Positions 9,110 to 18,267 are shown, numbered from the stretch's first letter. The stretch is DNA of 61,563 bases from Pyrodictiaceae archaeon (GCA_015521735.1 WANQ01000041.1:81347-142909); one strand, 5' to 3'. Made by a program: numbers and translations. Notes: a model not told the origin generated them from the letters alone.

Positions 9110-9625
9110 TTAATCCAGGTCTAACCCATCAAATCCCTCATCCACAGTGTTATCGGTATCAGAAACATCTACTTCATCGTAGTCTATACCGTGCTCATCG
9201 AGTAAGCTAGCTATCAACGGCAACTCTATTAGTGGTAGAAGTAGCATCAAGTCTAATAGATTCCAGTAGAGAAATAACGGTATGAAGGGAACATAGGGTT
9301 CAACCTCCTCTCTAACCCTATCACTTGGCATAACACCACTCCTAGCCTTCTCCAACAACTCTCTAACCTTCCTAGCAGATTCCGTAAGCCTCTCCTTAGC
9401 CTTAACAGCCTCTTCATAACCCTTACTAGTCAACTTATAGACCTTCTTCTTAAATATCCAGAAACCCTTCTCCTCACTACGAACAAGACCCTCAACTTCA
9501 AGACCTCGTAGAACCCTCTTAACCTCCTCAACATCAACTCTAAGAATACTTGCTATCTCCTCCGGTGTTTCAGCACCATCAAGTATTAACGCTAAGACAG
9601 CATCCTCTAAGCTAACTCTACTCAT
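9110..9625 (-). CDS. Winged-helix DNA-binding protein with acidic tail
   Basis: A 171-residue protein. Residues about 5-80 form a winged helix: EDAVLALILDGAETPEEIAS, the recognition region ILRVDVEEVKRVLRGLEVEGL, then the wing VRSEEKGFWIFKKKVYKLTSKGYE. After a helix comes a short hydrophobic stretch (about 117-143) and a strongly acidic C-terminus rich in Asp/Glu. I do not recognise the full-length family. It heads the operon leading to the MATE exporter and could regulate it, or it could be a general chromatin-associated protein; the sequence does not decide. Confidence 0.7.
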   Translation of the reverse strand: MSRVSLEDAVLALILDGAETPEEIASILRVDVEEVKRVLRGLEVEGLVRSEEKGFWIFKKKVYKLTSKGYEEAVKAKERLTESARKVRELLEKARSGVMPSDRVREEVEPYVPFIPLFLYWNLLDLMLLLPLIELPLIASLLDEHGIDYDEVDVSDTDNTVDEGFDGLDLD

Positions 9626-9741
9626 AGCCCCTCAACTCCAGTAGTAACTAGGAGGTAGGCTAGCTTATAAAAAAGGCTATGGCCAGGAATTGAGGGGAAA
9701 CACGTAGTGCTTGTACAACCCTTAGACTCCTTGAAACTATC

Positions 9742-9924
9742 TTAGTCCTGAACACTTACAGCTCCTTCAGGACACACTGACTCGCATACACGGCATCCAA
9801 TACACGATTCCTCGTTTACTACGACAGCCTTTCCACCCTGTAAATCAAGTACTCCTTGTGGGCAAGACGATACACATGTACCACAACCAGTACACTTATT
9901 TCCATCAATTAAGGGCCTAGGCAT
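9742..9924 (-). CDS. 2x[4Fe-4S] ferredoxin
   Basis: A 60-residue bacterial-type ferredoxin with two complete cluster motifs, CTGCGTCVSSCPQG and CIGCRVCESVCPEG, related by internal duplication. It would carry low-potential electrons between oxidoreductases in the cytoplasm. The ATG is preceded by GAGG 10 bases upstream and by a clear AT-rich TATA-like element at 9982-9999, suggesting a monocistronic transcript. Confidence 0.95.
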   Translation of the reverse strand: MPRPLIDGNKCTGCGTCVSSCPQGVLDLQGGKAVVVNEESCIGCRVCESVCPEGAVSVQD

Positions 9925-9981
9925 AGCACTTCAACCTCATAACATCCTCCTATACTAGGCCATTAATTCTACTCACATGTT

Positions 9982-9999
9982 AGCTAAAAATATTTTTGC
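9982..9999 (-). promoter_or_regulatory. Probable TATA box of the ferredoxin gene
   Basis: On the minus strand the sequence reads AAAAATATTTTTA inside an A/T-rich block. It is centred near 9991, which would place transcription start near 9965 and give a leader of about 40 bases with an SD. No protein-binding evidence is available. Confidence 0.5.
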
Positions 10000-10209
10000 A
10001 CGATAACATCGTTAATAAACTTCATCAATAATATTATAAAGTATAATCTACATAATAGTAGAGTTCAAGAGAAAACTCTATGATTTAAGCATGTTTTGTA
10101 TTAAATTTATTTTCTCTTTAACTAACGTTCATTATCCCACGCTTAAGCTATTAGTTTCATGGAAAGATTTTTCTTCTATACCTGGTTCAATTAGGTAGGG
10201 GATCTGGTA

Positions 10210-10437
10210 TTGGCTTCTATAGCTGGGGGCAAGAAGAATGCTTGGAAACTATATATTATTCTACTAGTACTAGCTTATATTCCATTCTTAGGCCTTCTTC
10301 TATCTAATAGTGCAGAGCCACGTATTGCTGGTATACCTCTTGTATGGTTTTATAGTATGGTATGGGTTCTCTTTGTCTTCACCTTAATCGTAATAGTATA
10401 CTTCATTGATAGAAAAGTAGGTGGTATAATTGAATGA
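10210..10437 (+). CDS. Small two-helix membrane protein paired with the symporter (DUF3311-like)
   Basis: A 75-residue protein with two membrane helices (about 12-31 and 43-66) separated by a short loop with PRIAGIPLVWFYSMVW. This layout and its position before a sodium:solute symporter match the small DUF3311/DUF997-type partners of SSS transporters. It probably assists or stabilises the large subunit (inference). The TTG start follows AGGTAGGGGAT. Its stop overlaps the symporter start by eight bases, so translation is likely coupled. Confidence 0.75.
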   Translation: MASIAGGKKNAWKLYIILLVLAYIPFLGLLLSNSAEPRIAGIPLVWFYSMVWVLFVFTLIVIVYFIDRKVGGIIE

Positions 10438-11911
10438 GGAGTACATAGCCATAAGCATAATATTTGGTTGGCTAGCATTAACAGCTGGTATAGGAGCAAT
10501 ACTAACTAGGAAGAGATTTTCAAAGTACTCAAGCGTAGAGTCATGGTTTGTAGCAGGACGTAGCCTAGGCCTCATAGTACTATGGCTTAGTCTTGGAGCA
10601 AATATCTATAGTGCATATACATTCCTAGGACTCCCGGGTCTTGCTGCAAGAGAGGGTGTTAAAGCATGGGGTATAACCCTCTACGGTATGATATCATTCC
10701 TAATAGGCTTCATCATAATACCAGTAATATGGTCTCATGCTAGAAAACACCGTTGGCTAACCATAGCCGATGCCTTCGAAGACCTCTACGACAGTAAGCT
10801 TCTAGGAGCATTTGTAGCTATTACAGGAGCTTTATGGAGTATACCTTATATTCAGCTACAAATACAGGGTATAGGCTATATAATAGAGGCAGCAACATAT
10901 GGACATATTGATCCACTATCAGCTAAATTATTAGCGTTTACACTCATAGCAGTATTCACCATAGTCGGAGGCCTGATGAGTGTTGCATTCATAAACATGT
11001 TGCAGGGTGCAATAATGCTTATATCCATATGGACTATAGGGATACTAGCTCCAATAATAGCCTTTGGTGGAATAGACAAGTTATTCAATATATTAAGTAA
11101 TTATGCTACTAGTCAGCCAGAGGGAGGTGTTTTTAGGTTAACGTTTACTGCTAAGGATTTATCATGGATGATAACCTTAATAGCAGTTGCACCTCTAGCA
11201 TTCTGGCTATGGCCTAATCGTGTACAGAACATATTTGGTGCAAGAGATGTTAATACTGTTAAACGTAACATGGTGTTAGTCGGCATATACCAAGTTAGCC
11301 AAATACCAGCAATACTTGTAGGCCTTACAGCTATTGCATTATTTGCTACTGGAACACTATCAATACCAGTATACAAGAAGCCTGAAAGTGACTACGCGTT
11401 TATGCTAGTTACACGCCAGCTATTCCCACCATGGATTGTAGGACTTGTAGGTGCAGGTGCTCTTGCAGCATCAATATCAACTGCTGCAGCAATACTACAT
11501 GTAGTAGGAGCACTATTTTCACGTAACGCGTACCAGCGTGTATTTAAGCCAAAGGCTAGTGAGAGAGAACTAGTTATGCTTGCTAGAGTATTCACAGCTA
11601 TAATAGCTGTTGCATCACTAGTACTAGCAATTTATGCACCAGGTATACTCATATACCTATTACTAGTAGGCTATGCTGGCATAGTCCAATTCTTCCCAGC
11701 ATACGTGTTAGGGACTTGGAGGAAGGGATTACTAACAAAATATGGTGCATTAACGGGTATGGCCGCTGGAATGTTAACAGTAGCCATAGTGAAGACATTC
11801 CTTGGCAGACCACTCGGCTTCTATGAAGGCTTTTGGGGGCTACTAGTAAATGTTCCACTAGCACTACTAGTAAGCTACATCGAGAAAAAATTGAGTAGAA
11901 GACAAGGCTAG
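10430..11911 (+). CDS. Sodium:solute symporter (SSS family)
   Basis: A 493-residue polytopic protein of the SSS family, with about 13 hydrophobic helices. Conserved parts include SVESWFVAGRSLGLIVLWLS near the N-terminus, ITGALWSIPYIQLQIQGIGY, and the helix-8-like stretch GLVGAGALAASISTAAAIL that normally forms part of the Na+ site. The fold imports a small organic solute with Na+; members take up pantothenate, proline, acetate or sugars, and the substrate here is unknown. The preceding 75-residue protein overlaps its start. It is convergent with the Liv transporter operon, whose last gene ends 17 bases away. Confidence 0.92.
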   Translation: MNEEYIAISIIFGWLALTAGIGAILTRKRFSKYSSVESWFVAGRSLGLIVLWLSLGANIYSAYTFLGLPGLAAREGVKAWGITLYGMISFLIGFIIIPVIWSHARKHRWLTIADAFEDLYDSKLLGAFVAITGALWSIPYIQLQIQGIGYIIEAATYGHIDPLSAKLLAFTLIAVFTIVGGLMSVAFINMLQGAIMLISIWTIGILAPIIAFGGIDKLFNILSNYATSQPEGGVFRLTFTAKDLSWMITLIAVAPLAFWLWPNRVQNIFGARDVNTVKRNMVLVGIYQVSQIPAILVGLTAIALFATGTLSIPVYKKPESDYAFMLVTRQLFPPWIVGLVGAGALAASISTAAAILHVVGALFSRNAYQRVFKPKASERELVMLARVFTAIIAVASLVLAIYAPGILIYLLLVGYAGIVQFFPAYVLGTWRKGLLTKYGALTGMAAGMLTVAIVKTFLGRPLGFYEGFWGLLVNVPLALLVSYIEKKLSRRQG

Positions 11912-11927
11912 AATAAGACTTAGAACA

Positions 11928-12641
11928 CTAGAATATCAGGTATGCTTTCTTTAGTCTTTCATCCTTCATAAGCTTTTGTGCTTCACCTTCAAGTACTATC
12001 CTTCCTTGCTCCAATACGTATGCGTAATCCGCTATCTCAAGGCTATGTTTTACGTGTTGCTCTACTAGTAGGATTGTTTTCTCTGCTTCATCTCTAAGTT
12101 TTTTGACTACATCGAATATCTGTATTACTATTTTTGGAGCTAGTCCTAGGCTTGGCTCATCAAGTAATAGTACGTCGGGTCTAGACATGAGTGCTCTAGC
12201 TATAGCAAGCATTTGTGCTTCACCACCAGATAATGTACCTGCTATTTGGTTACGTCTCTCCTTAAGCTTAGGGAATATATTGTAAACCATTTCCAGTGTA
12301 TCCTCTAGTTTCTCCCATGCACGCTTAGTAATAGCTCCTGCAACAAGATTCTCATACACAGTTAGCGTACGGAAGACTCTCCTTCCTTCAGGAACCATGC
12401 TTAATCCTAGCTCAACTCTCTTGTGAGTAGGCATACGTGTAATGCTTCTACCATTGAATACTATGTCTCCGGAGTAGAGTGTTGTCATACCCATGATTGT
12501 GCGTAGAGTAGTTGTTTTACCAGCACCATTAGGTCCTACAATTGCAACTATTTGTCCTCTCTCAACCTTAGCGCTTACATCAAATAGTACTCTGAATTCA
12601 CCATAACCTGCATTCACGTTCTTAAGCTCAAGTAAAGCCAT
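11928..12641 (-). CDS. livF: HAAT-type ABC transporter ATPase LivF
   Basis: An ABC ATPase of about 237 residues. Walker A is GPNGAGKTT, the signature is LSGGEAQMLAIARAL, and Walker B is VLLLDEPSLGLAP, with the switch histidine in LLVEQH. The reading frame can open at ATG 12659, but the strong SD GGGAGGTGG lies inside that extension and points to ATG 12641 (MALLELKNV). With LivG it would power the LivHM channel. It ends the eight-gene run that starts with the molybdenum hydroxylase large subunit. Confidence 0.93.
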   Translation of the reverse strand: MALLELKNVNAGYGEFRVLFDVSAKVERGQIVAIVGPNGAGKTTTLRTIMGMTTLYSGDIVFNGRSITRMPTHKRVELGLSMVPEGRRVFRTLTVYENLVAGAITKRAWEKLEDTLEMVYNIFPKLKERRNQIAGTLSGGEAQMLAIARALMSRPDVLLLDEPSLGLAPKIVIQIFDVVKKLRDEAEKTILLVEQHVKHSLEIADYAYVLEQGRIVLEGEAQKLMKDERLKKAYLIF

Positions 12642-12658
12642 ACACCATCCACCTCCCA

Positions 12659-13390
12659 TTACAATGGTTTTGTCCCGAGATAAGCCTCGATAACCTTAGG
12701 ATCACTTGCAACTTGTTGTGGTGAGCCTTCAGCGATTTTCCTTCCCTGATGCATTACTACTATTCTATCGCTTAACCCCATAACAAACCTCATCACATGC
12801 TCTACTACTATCATTGTTATCTTCTTCTCATCTCGTATCCTCAATAAGACCTTGGCTAGTCTATCCATTTCATGGGGCCTTAAACCAGCGGCAACCTCGT
12901 CTAGTAATAGTAGTTTAGGTTCTGTTGCAAGAGCTCTAGCTAGGTCTACTAGCTTATGTTCTATTAATGTTATTTCTGATCCAAGTCTACTCCACTTCTC
13001 CTTCTCTATTCCAACAAATTCTAGAACCTCCTTAGCCTTCTCTTGAGCAGAATCAACATCTGGGATTCTTAGTAATGCGCCAACAGTAACTGCGTCTAGT
13101 ACAGTTAGCTTCTTGAAAGGCCTAACTTTCTGCCATGTCCTAGCAATTCCCTTCTGTATTATTACGTGTGGTGGTAGACCAGTAATCTTCTCATCCATGA
13201 AGTATACATCTCCTTCATCTGGACGATACACACCAGTAATACAGTTGAATAAAGTAGTCTTACCAGCACCATTAGGTCCTATAAGACCTAGTATTTCATT
13301 CTCATATACCTCCATACTCATATGGTCTACTGCTACTATACCACCAAACCTCTTAACAACATCCACGACTCTTAAAACAGTTTTAGGCAT
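12659..13390 (-). CDS. livG: HAAT-type ABC transporter ATPase LivG
   Basis: A 243-residue ABC ATPase with Walker A GPNGAGKTT and Walker B LLLLDEVAAGLRP, plus a VVEHVM switch. The signature region reads LTLIEHKLVDLARAL in place of a canonical LSGGQ; LivG proteins are known to vary here, so this need not mean loss of function. The ATG start follows GGGGGTGA. It is separated from livM by 15 bases and abuts the extended livF frame. Confidence 0.93.
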   Translation of the reverse strand: MPKTVLRVVDVVKRFGGIVAVDHMSMEVYENEILGLIGPNGAGKTTLFNCITGVYRPDEGDVYFMDEKITGLPPHVIIQKGIARTWQKVRPFKKLTVLDAVTVGALLRIPDVDSAQEKAKEVLEFVGIEKEKWSRLGSEITLIEHKLVDLARALATEPKLLLLDEVAAGLRPHEMDRLAKVLLRIRDEKKITMIVVEHVMRFVMGLSDRIVVMHQGRKIAEGSPQQVASDPKVIEAYLGTKPL

Positions 13391-13405
13391 GGGTATTCAC
13401 CCCCA

Positions 13406-14395
13406 TTAGGATTTAAGCCATGGGATTCTCTTCTTTACATACTCTATTAGGCTAGCAAGTCCCTCGGGCTTGAGTACACCTACTACTATTAGTATAATAC
13501 CGTATACTAGTAGGTGTGATCCAGGATACTGTGAGCCTATAGTTCCTCTTAAATAGTCTTCAAGTGTTCTAAGAATCATACCCGACATTACTGCTCCTTC
13601 AACTGATCCTAAACCGCCCACTATACCCATTACAGCTGTTGTTATACCTAGCCATGGGTCAAAGTTGCGATAGCCTACTACACCAGTAATACACACGTAT
13701 ATTCCGCCTATGATACTTGCTAGTGTAGCATATATCATTAACGCGTACAATTTGTATCTTCTAACATCGATTCCTAGTGCTTCAGCTGCTAACTCGTCTT
13801 CACGTATAGCGTTGAGATAGTATCCTAGCTTTGAATGCCTTATCCTATAGTTAATCCATAACACTATTGCCAGCATTACTACTAGCATGTAGTAGAATGG
13901 CTCGTAGCGGTTAAATCTTAGGTAGAACCATGACCACTCATATGTTGGTAGATATGTTTCTGTTGAACCATAGATTAACCAGTATATTCTACTAAGTATT
14001 ACTACCAATGCTGCGGTTAGCAGTGCGTACCATACCTCCTTTATACCAAACCTAAATGTTGGGTAACCTACTGCTACAGCTACGCCAAGAGCAATTAGTA
14101 CTCCAATAGGAATTCCAAGCCATGGTGTTAACCCATAGAATGCTAGTAGGTTACCTGTAACAACTGCTCCAAGAGCCATGTAGGCTGATGCAGCTAGATC
14201 TAGTTGTCCAGCATACCCGCCGATAATGTTCCATGCAGCTACAAGTGATGCTATAAGTATTATGTCTGTTGCTAGGTAGACATAGTATGTGTTAAATCTT
14301 AGTAGTGCTGGTACAGTTGAAAGTATTAGCGCGAATACTATTATTCCGTAGAAGTTTCTACGAGGTATACCTAGGATTTTATTTGGTTTAGCCAT
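13406..14395 (-). CDS. livM: HAAT-type ABC transporter permease LivM
   Basis: A polytopic permease with the LivM core: IGGYAGQLDLAASAYMALGAV near the second helix, FRFGIKEVWYALLTAALVVIL, and the coupling-helix region YYLNAIREDELAAEALGIDVRRYKL facing the ATPase. Family substrates include branched-chain amino acids, urea and amides. The frame opens at ATG 14404, but GGAGGT lies one base before that codon and nine bases before ATG 14395, so I chose 14395. It forms the channel with LivH. Confidence 0.93.
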   Translation of the reverse strand: MAKPNKILGIPRRNFYGIIVFALILSTVPALLRFNTYYVYLATDIILIASLVAAWNIIGGYAGQLDLAASAYMALGAVVTGNLLAFYGLTPWLGIPIGVLIALGVAVAVGYPTFRFGIKEVWYALLTAALVVILSRIYWLIYGSTETYLPTYEWSWFYLRFNRYEPFYYMLVVMLAIVLWINYRIRHSKLGYYLNAIREDELAAEALGIDVRRYKLYALMIYATLASIIGGIYVCITGVVGYRNFDPWLGITTAVMGIVGGLGSVEGAVMSGMILRTLEDYLRGTIGSQYPGSHLLVYGIILIVVGVLKPEGLASLIEYVKKRIPWLKS

Positions 14396-14413
14396 GTCCC
14401 TCATACCTCCATG

Positions 14414-15289
14414 TCATCTTCTACCAAATAGTCCACGTGGCCTAAACCATAGGATTAGGAAGAATGTTAAGTAGATGAATAGTTCACGTGCACCAGCACT
14501 TACAACTGATATTCCTATAGCCTCTATTACACCTATTATTAGACCCGATGCTAGTACACCTATAACTCCTCCAAGACCACCCATAGCGACTATAACCCAT
14601 GATAGTAGACCGTATAGTAGTCCTAGGTAGGGGTCTGCACGACTAAACGTCATTATGAGTGCTGCAGCTAGAGCTGTAAGCGATATACCTAGGCCAAAGG
14701 TTACAGCATAGACTTTCTTTACGTTAATGCCCATTAGCTCAGCTACTTCACGGTCATCAGCAGTTGCCCTCATAGCTATACCCCACTTTGTCCTAGTTAG
14801 CAACATGTGTACTAGGAATAATGCTACTAAGCTAACAATACCAGCAACTAGTCTTGAAGCAGCAATAGTTATTGGGCCAACGTTTATTGGGAACCCGAAG
14901 ACAGTGAAGGGTACACCTCGTGGCTCAGCCTTAAATATCATTAATGCTAGGTTTCTTAAAACCATTAGCAAGCCTACTGTTACAGCTATCTGTATTAGTG
15001 GCTCAGCTCCCAGCACTCTCTCAATTATACCCTTATACACAGCAACACCTATAACAAAGAATAACGGCATTGTAATAAACGCTGTTAGTGTTGGGTCAAC
15101 TAGCAATGTTGTTGCTAGAAGAAATGTTAGATATGCTCCAATCATTACGAAGTCTCCGTGAGCAAAGTTTATAATATCCATGACGCCGAAGATTAATGCT
15201 AGCCCTAGTGCTACTAGAGAGTATATTAGCCCCATGAACACGCCATTAACTATGTTTTGTACTAATAGCATGGGCTCAACACTTATCAT
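14414..15289 (-). CDS. livH: HAAT-type ABC transporter permease LivH
   Basis: A 291-residue permease with the typical LivH N-terminus NGVFMGLIYSLVALGLALIF followed by GVMDIINFAHGDFVMIGAYL, and the coupling-helix segment AMRATADDREVAELMGINVKK. The ATG start has SD GGAGTGAT directly upstream. A T-rich region and TATA-like element lie between livK and this gene, so it may have both read-through and its own promoter. Confidence 0.93.
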   Translation of the reverse strand: MISVEPMLLVQNIVNGVFMGLIYSLVALGLALIFGVMDIINFAHGDFVMIGAYLTFLLATTLLVDPTLTAFITMPLFFVIGVAVYKGIIERVLGAEPLIQIAVTVGLLMVLRNLALMIFKAEPRGVPFTVFGFPINVGPITIAASRLVAGIVSLVALFLVHMLLTRTKWGIAMRATADDREVAELMGINVKKVYAVTFGLGISLTALAAALIMTFSRADPYLGLLYGLLSWVIVAMGGLGGVIGVLASGLIIGVIEAIGISVVSAGARELFIYLTFFLILWFRPRGLFGRR

Positions 15290-15390
15290 ATCACTCCTGC
15301 ACCTCTAAGTAAGACTAAGTACCTACTAGCACTGAATACGAGGCTTGCATGGAAGAGTGGTAGAACAGGTAAGAGGTTAGGGGAAGTGGT

Positions 15391-15397
15391 AAAAAAA
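15391..15397 (-). terminator. T7 tract between livK and livH (probable attenuator/terminator)
   Basis: After the livK stop the minus strand has a GTTTTTCTC run and then seven consecutive T (15397-15391). T-rich tracts end transcription in archaea. Placed after the binding-protein gene it would leave more livK than livHMGF message, the usual stoichiometry of such systems. A TATA-like GGTATAAACAA lies just before the T tract on the same strand. Confidence 0.5.
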
Positions 15398-15431
15398 GCA
15401 TTTGTTTATACCTTGAGAAAAACGTTAAGTT

Positions 15432-16796
15432 TTAGCCTCCGCCTTTCCAGTCAGGCCTTGGGAATACGGGTTCTATGCCTGGTTCTGGGTCAGGCCATAC
15501 TACGTGTGGTTCACCGTTAATTACCTGTATAATGGCTGTTCCAGCATATAGGTTGTCGCCGTTAGGTGCAAACTTTATACGTCCTGTCGGATATAGCTGT
15601 GCGGCAATACTGTTGTTGTCATTTAAGTCTAATGCTAGGAATGCTTCACGTAGGTGGTCTGGGTTTAATGGGTCGTCTGGATACATTTCAGCAGCTTTCT
15701 CTAATGCTTCTTTAACAACCATTAATGAGTAGAAGACTATTCCAGCAGCTTCTGTTGGTAGCTTACCGTAGCGTTTCTTGAACTCTTCTACAATCTTCTT
15801 ATTCCACTCTGTTGGTCTAGCTGGGTTGTAGCTATAGGTGTTAGTGTACCATTCAACTGCTTCTCCTGCTGCCTTAATTGATTCTGGATCAGTGTATCCA
15901 CAAGCTCCTGCACCAGCTATGAACATTGGGTGGAAGCCCATGGCCTTAATGGTCTTAGCTATTAGTACTGCATCGTGGAAGTATGGTACTGAGATAACAA
16001 TGTCTGGGTTAAGCTCCTTGAGCTTTGATACTAGTGGTGTAGCATCAGCTATATCGTATGGGTACTCGATGTGGTCTAGTATCTTTACACCATACTCCTT
16101 TAGCTTTAATATAGCACCTTGTGCAACATAGTGGCCGAATATTGAGTCTTCGTTCATTACTACAGCTGTTTTTATCTCAAGTCCCTTCTTCTTAGCCATC
16201 TCCATGACGAATTCAACAGCGGATTTACCGTGAGCACTAGCTTTTGGTGCTGCTCTAAAGACGTATTTCCATCCCTGCTCTGTTAGTGAGTCAACTAGAC
16301 CATCCATTATTAGTATTACTTTTTCTCTCTCAGTAACCTCAGCTACAGCAGCTGTAAGCCTGCTAATATATGCTCCTAGAATTATTGGTGGGTGTTCTTC
16401 AGCAATAAGCTTCTCAGCAGCAAGCTTAGCGCTTTCGGGAGTCTCGCCTGCATCAGCTACTACTAGCTTAAGCTTTGCTCCACCAAGGTTCTTTATACCG
16501 CCTAGCTCGTTGTTGATTATATCTATTATTAGCTCAGCTGCCTGCTTAGCTTCTTGTCCGAAGACAGCGTGTGTACCAGTCAATGGCTCTATGAGGCCTA
16601 TTTTAATTTCAGTAATCTTCGGCTTTGTAGGCGTTGGTGAAGGCGACGTAGTAGGTGATGGTGACGTCGGCGTGGTTGGTGCAGCTGGTTGTTGTGTTGC
16701 ATAATATGCTGCGATTCCTATAATTATAACGATAACAATTATTGCAATAGCTATGCTAGCAGTTTTTGATATACCTAAATTGAGTATTGCAGGCAT
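15432..16796 (-). CDS. livK: Membrane-tethered substrate-binding protein LivK
   Basis: A 454-residue type I periplasmic-binding protein. An N-terminal hydrophobic anchor (about 10-32) is followed by a Pro/Thr/Ser-rich linker (33-60) and then the two-lobed domain starting at EIKIGLIEPLTGTHAVFGQEA. This is the usual archaeal way to hold a binding protein outside the membrane. The HAAT family binds leucine-type amino acids, urea, amides or aromatic compounds. Its location directly after molybdenum hydroxylase genes suggests that the ligand could be the hydroxylase substrate (inference). It has its own promoter-like region and T tracts on both sides. Confidence 0.92.
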   Translation of the reverse strand: MPAILNLGISKTASIAIAIIVIVIIIGIAAYYATQQPAAPTTPTSPSPTTSPSPTPTKPKITEIKIGLIEPLTGTHAVFGQEAKQAAELIIDIINNELGGIKNLGGAKLKLVVADAGETPESAKLAAEKLIAEEHPPIILGAYISRLTAAVAEVTEREKVILIMDGLVDSLTEQGWKYVFRAAPKASAHGKSAVEFVMEMAKKKGLEIKTAVVMNEDSIFGHYVAQGAILKLKEYGVKILDHIEYPYDIADATPLVSKLKELNPDIVISVPYFHDAVLIAKTIKAMGFHPMFIAGAGACGYTDPESIKAAGEAVEWYTNTYSYNPARPTEWNKKIVEEFKKRYGKLPTEAAGIVFYSLMVVKEALEKAAEMYPDDPLNPDHLREAFLALDLNDNNSIAAQLYPTGRIKFAPNGDNLYAGTAIIQVINGEPHVVWPDPEPGIEPVFPRPDWKGGG

Positions 16797-16830
16797 AACT
16801 GATCCACACTTATATTTACTAATTAGGGGT

Positions 16831-16869
16831 TAAAAATAAGTTTTATTCTTTTCCCACAGCATATAAAAG
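16831..16869 (-). promoter_or_regulatory. Probable livK promoter region
   Basis: The minus strand has two TATA-like elements upstream of livK, CTTTTATATG (16869-16860) and AAACTTATTTTTA (about 16843-16831). Either would start transcription within the roughly 65 bases before the ATG at 16796. The second is better placed for a short leader. Confidence 0.45.
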
Positions 16870-16880
16870 TGTTATAGAGG

Positions 16881-16886
16881 AAAAAA
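16881..16886 (-). terminator. T6 tract after the [2Fe-2S] subunit gene
   Basis: Six consecutive T on the minus strand occur about 29 bases after the stop of the small hydroxylase subunit and before the livK promoter. It could partly separate the hydroxylase transcript from livK. No stable stem precedes it. Confidence 0.4.
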
Positions 16887-16914
16887 TGTTGGAGTGATTA
16901 TTACTCAGAAACTA

Positions 16915-17379
16915 TTATCTCTTGAAATGTTTTGCAGCTTCTAGTACTGCTTCAATAATCTTCTTATAACCTGTACACCTGCATAGATTACCTTCAAGAG
17001 CTTTTCTAACCTCTTCTTCACTGGGATTAGGGTTCTCTTTGAGTAGTGCGTAAGCTGTGAGTAGGAATCCTGGTGTACAGAATCCGCATTGTATAGCGGC
17101 TTTATCTACGAATGCTTTTATTAGTGAGTCTAGTTCTCCAGTTGATGCTAGGTATTCTACTGTTACTATTTCATGTCCATTAACTTGTGGTGCTAGTATA
17201 GTGCACGAGTAAACGGGTTTACCATCAAGTAGTACTGTGCATGCACCACATTCTGCTCTTTCACATCCACGTTTAACGCTCTTTACTCCCAGCTTTAACC
17301 TTAGTACATCTAATAGTATCTCGTTTGGCTTTACGTCAACTGTTACAGGTTTACCATTTAGTTTAAAGCTTATCCTCAC
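16915..17379 (-). CDS. Molybdenum hydroxylase small subunit, two [2Fe-2S] clusters (system 1)
   Basis: A 154-residue subunit of the xanthine dehydrogenase/CO dehydrogenase family. The plant-ferredoxin-like motif CERAECGACTVLLDGKPVYSC holds one cluster, and the C-terminal CGFCTPG plus CRCTGY hold the second. It passes electrons from the molybdopterin subunit to the FAD subunit. The GTG start follows GGGGTGA. It lies seven bases after the FAD subunit gene and ends before livK. Confidence 0.95.
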   Translation of the reverse strand: MRISFKLNGKPVTVDVKPNEILLDVLRLKLGVKSVKRGCERAECGACTVLLDGKPVYSCTILAPQVNGHEIVTVEYLASTGELDSLIKAFVDKAAIQCGFCTPGFLLTAYALLKENPNPSEEEVRKALEGNLCRCTGYKKIIEAVLEAAKHFKR

Positions 17380-17385
17380 GTGTAA

Positions 17386-18267
17386 TCACCCCTCAATCTT
17401 ATATCCTATTCTCTCAAGTGATTTTAGGAGGGAGTCACGTGTAAGAATAATTGACATTTCTCTACGGTATTCTGCTGAAGCTCTAACATCACTTATAGGC
17501 GATATATCGTTGACAACAAACTTGGAAGCCTCCTCTATAGCCTCCAAGGATACCTTTTTACCCTTCAATGCCTCCTCTACACTTCTAGCTCTCACAGGTT
17601 TAGGTGCAACTGAGTTTAAGGCTACCCTTACGTCCTTGAACTTTCCATTCTCTACCTTTACTAGTGTAGCAACAGCTACTATTGATAATGTGAAAGCAGA
17701 TCTCCTACCAAGCTTTATCATTGACGACCCAGCATCTTTCTCGTATGGTACTATGATTTCTGCTAATAACTCATTCTTCTTTAACACTGTTTTACGTGGT
17801 CCTAGGAAGAATTCTGTTACTGGTACAATTCTTTCACCATCCTTGCTTACGAGTTTAAGTTTTGCTTCAAGAACCATTAGTGGTGGTGCTGTATCTGCTG
17901 CTGGAGAAGCATTACAGAGATTACCGCCAATGGTTGCAACATTTCTTATCTGCCATGAAGCCATCTGGTATATTGCTTCTGCTAATACTGGAGCCTTAGT
18001 TCTAACTATTGGTGACTCCATTATGTTTTGTAGCTTTGCTAGTGCTCCTATCCTTACATAGTCTCCTTCATCTACTATGTAGTCTAGTTCCTTGATCTCA
18101 GATATATCTACTATATTCCTTGGCTTATACCTACCTATCCTTAAATCCATTACTAGGTCTGTTCCACCAGCAATTACCTTAAAGTCCTCTAACCTGTCTA
18201 CTAGTTCTAGTGCTTCCCTTAGAGTTGAAGCCTTATAGTAGTTGAATTCCGGTAACCTATAGAACAC
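17386..18267 (-). CDS. Molybdenum hydroxylase FAD subunit (system 1)
   Basis: A 293-residue FAD-binding subunit. Typical segments are FNYYKASTLREALELV, the FAD loop VIAGGTDLVMDLR and the second FAD motif NVATIGGNLCNASPAADTAPPL. The C-terminal domain ends in ASAEYRREM. It would hand electrons on to an acceptor such as ferredoxin or a quinone. The GTG start follows GGGGTGACC. It sits between the large and small subunit genes with gaps of seven and six bases. Confidence 0.95.
   Translation of the reverse strand: MFYRLPEFNYYKASTLREALELVDRLEDFKVIAGGTDLVMDLRIGRYKPRNIVDISEIKELDYIVDEGDYVRIGALAKLQNIMESPIVRTKAPVLAEAIYQMASWQIRNVATIGGNLCNASPAADTAPPLMVLEAKLKLVSKDGERIVPVTEFFLGPRKTVLKKNELLAEIIVPYEKDAGSSMIKLGRRSAFTLSIVAVATLVKVENGKFKDVRVALNSVAPKPVRARSVEEALKGKKVSLEAIEEASKFVVNDISPISDVRASAEYRREMSIILTRDSLLKSLERIGYKIEG

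Noticed and set aside
17237-18061. Long open frame opposite the hydroxylase FAD and small subunits
   Set aside because: It is antisense to two clear genes, is rich in Ser/Thr/Leu as expected for a shadow frame, and has no domain.
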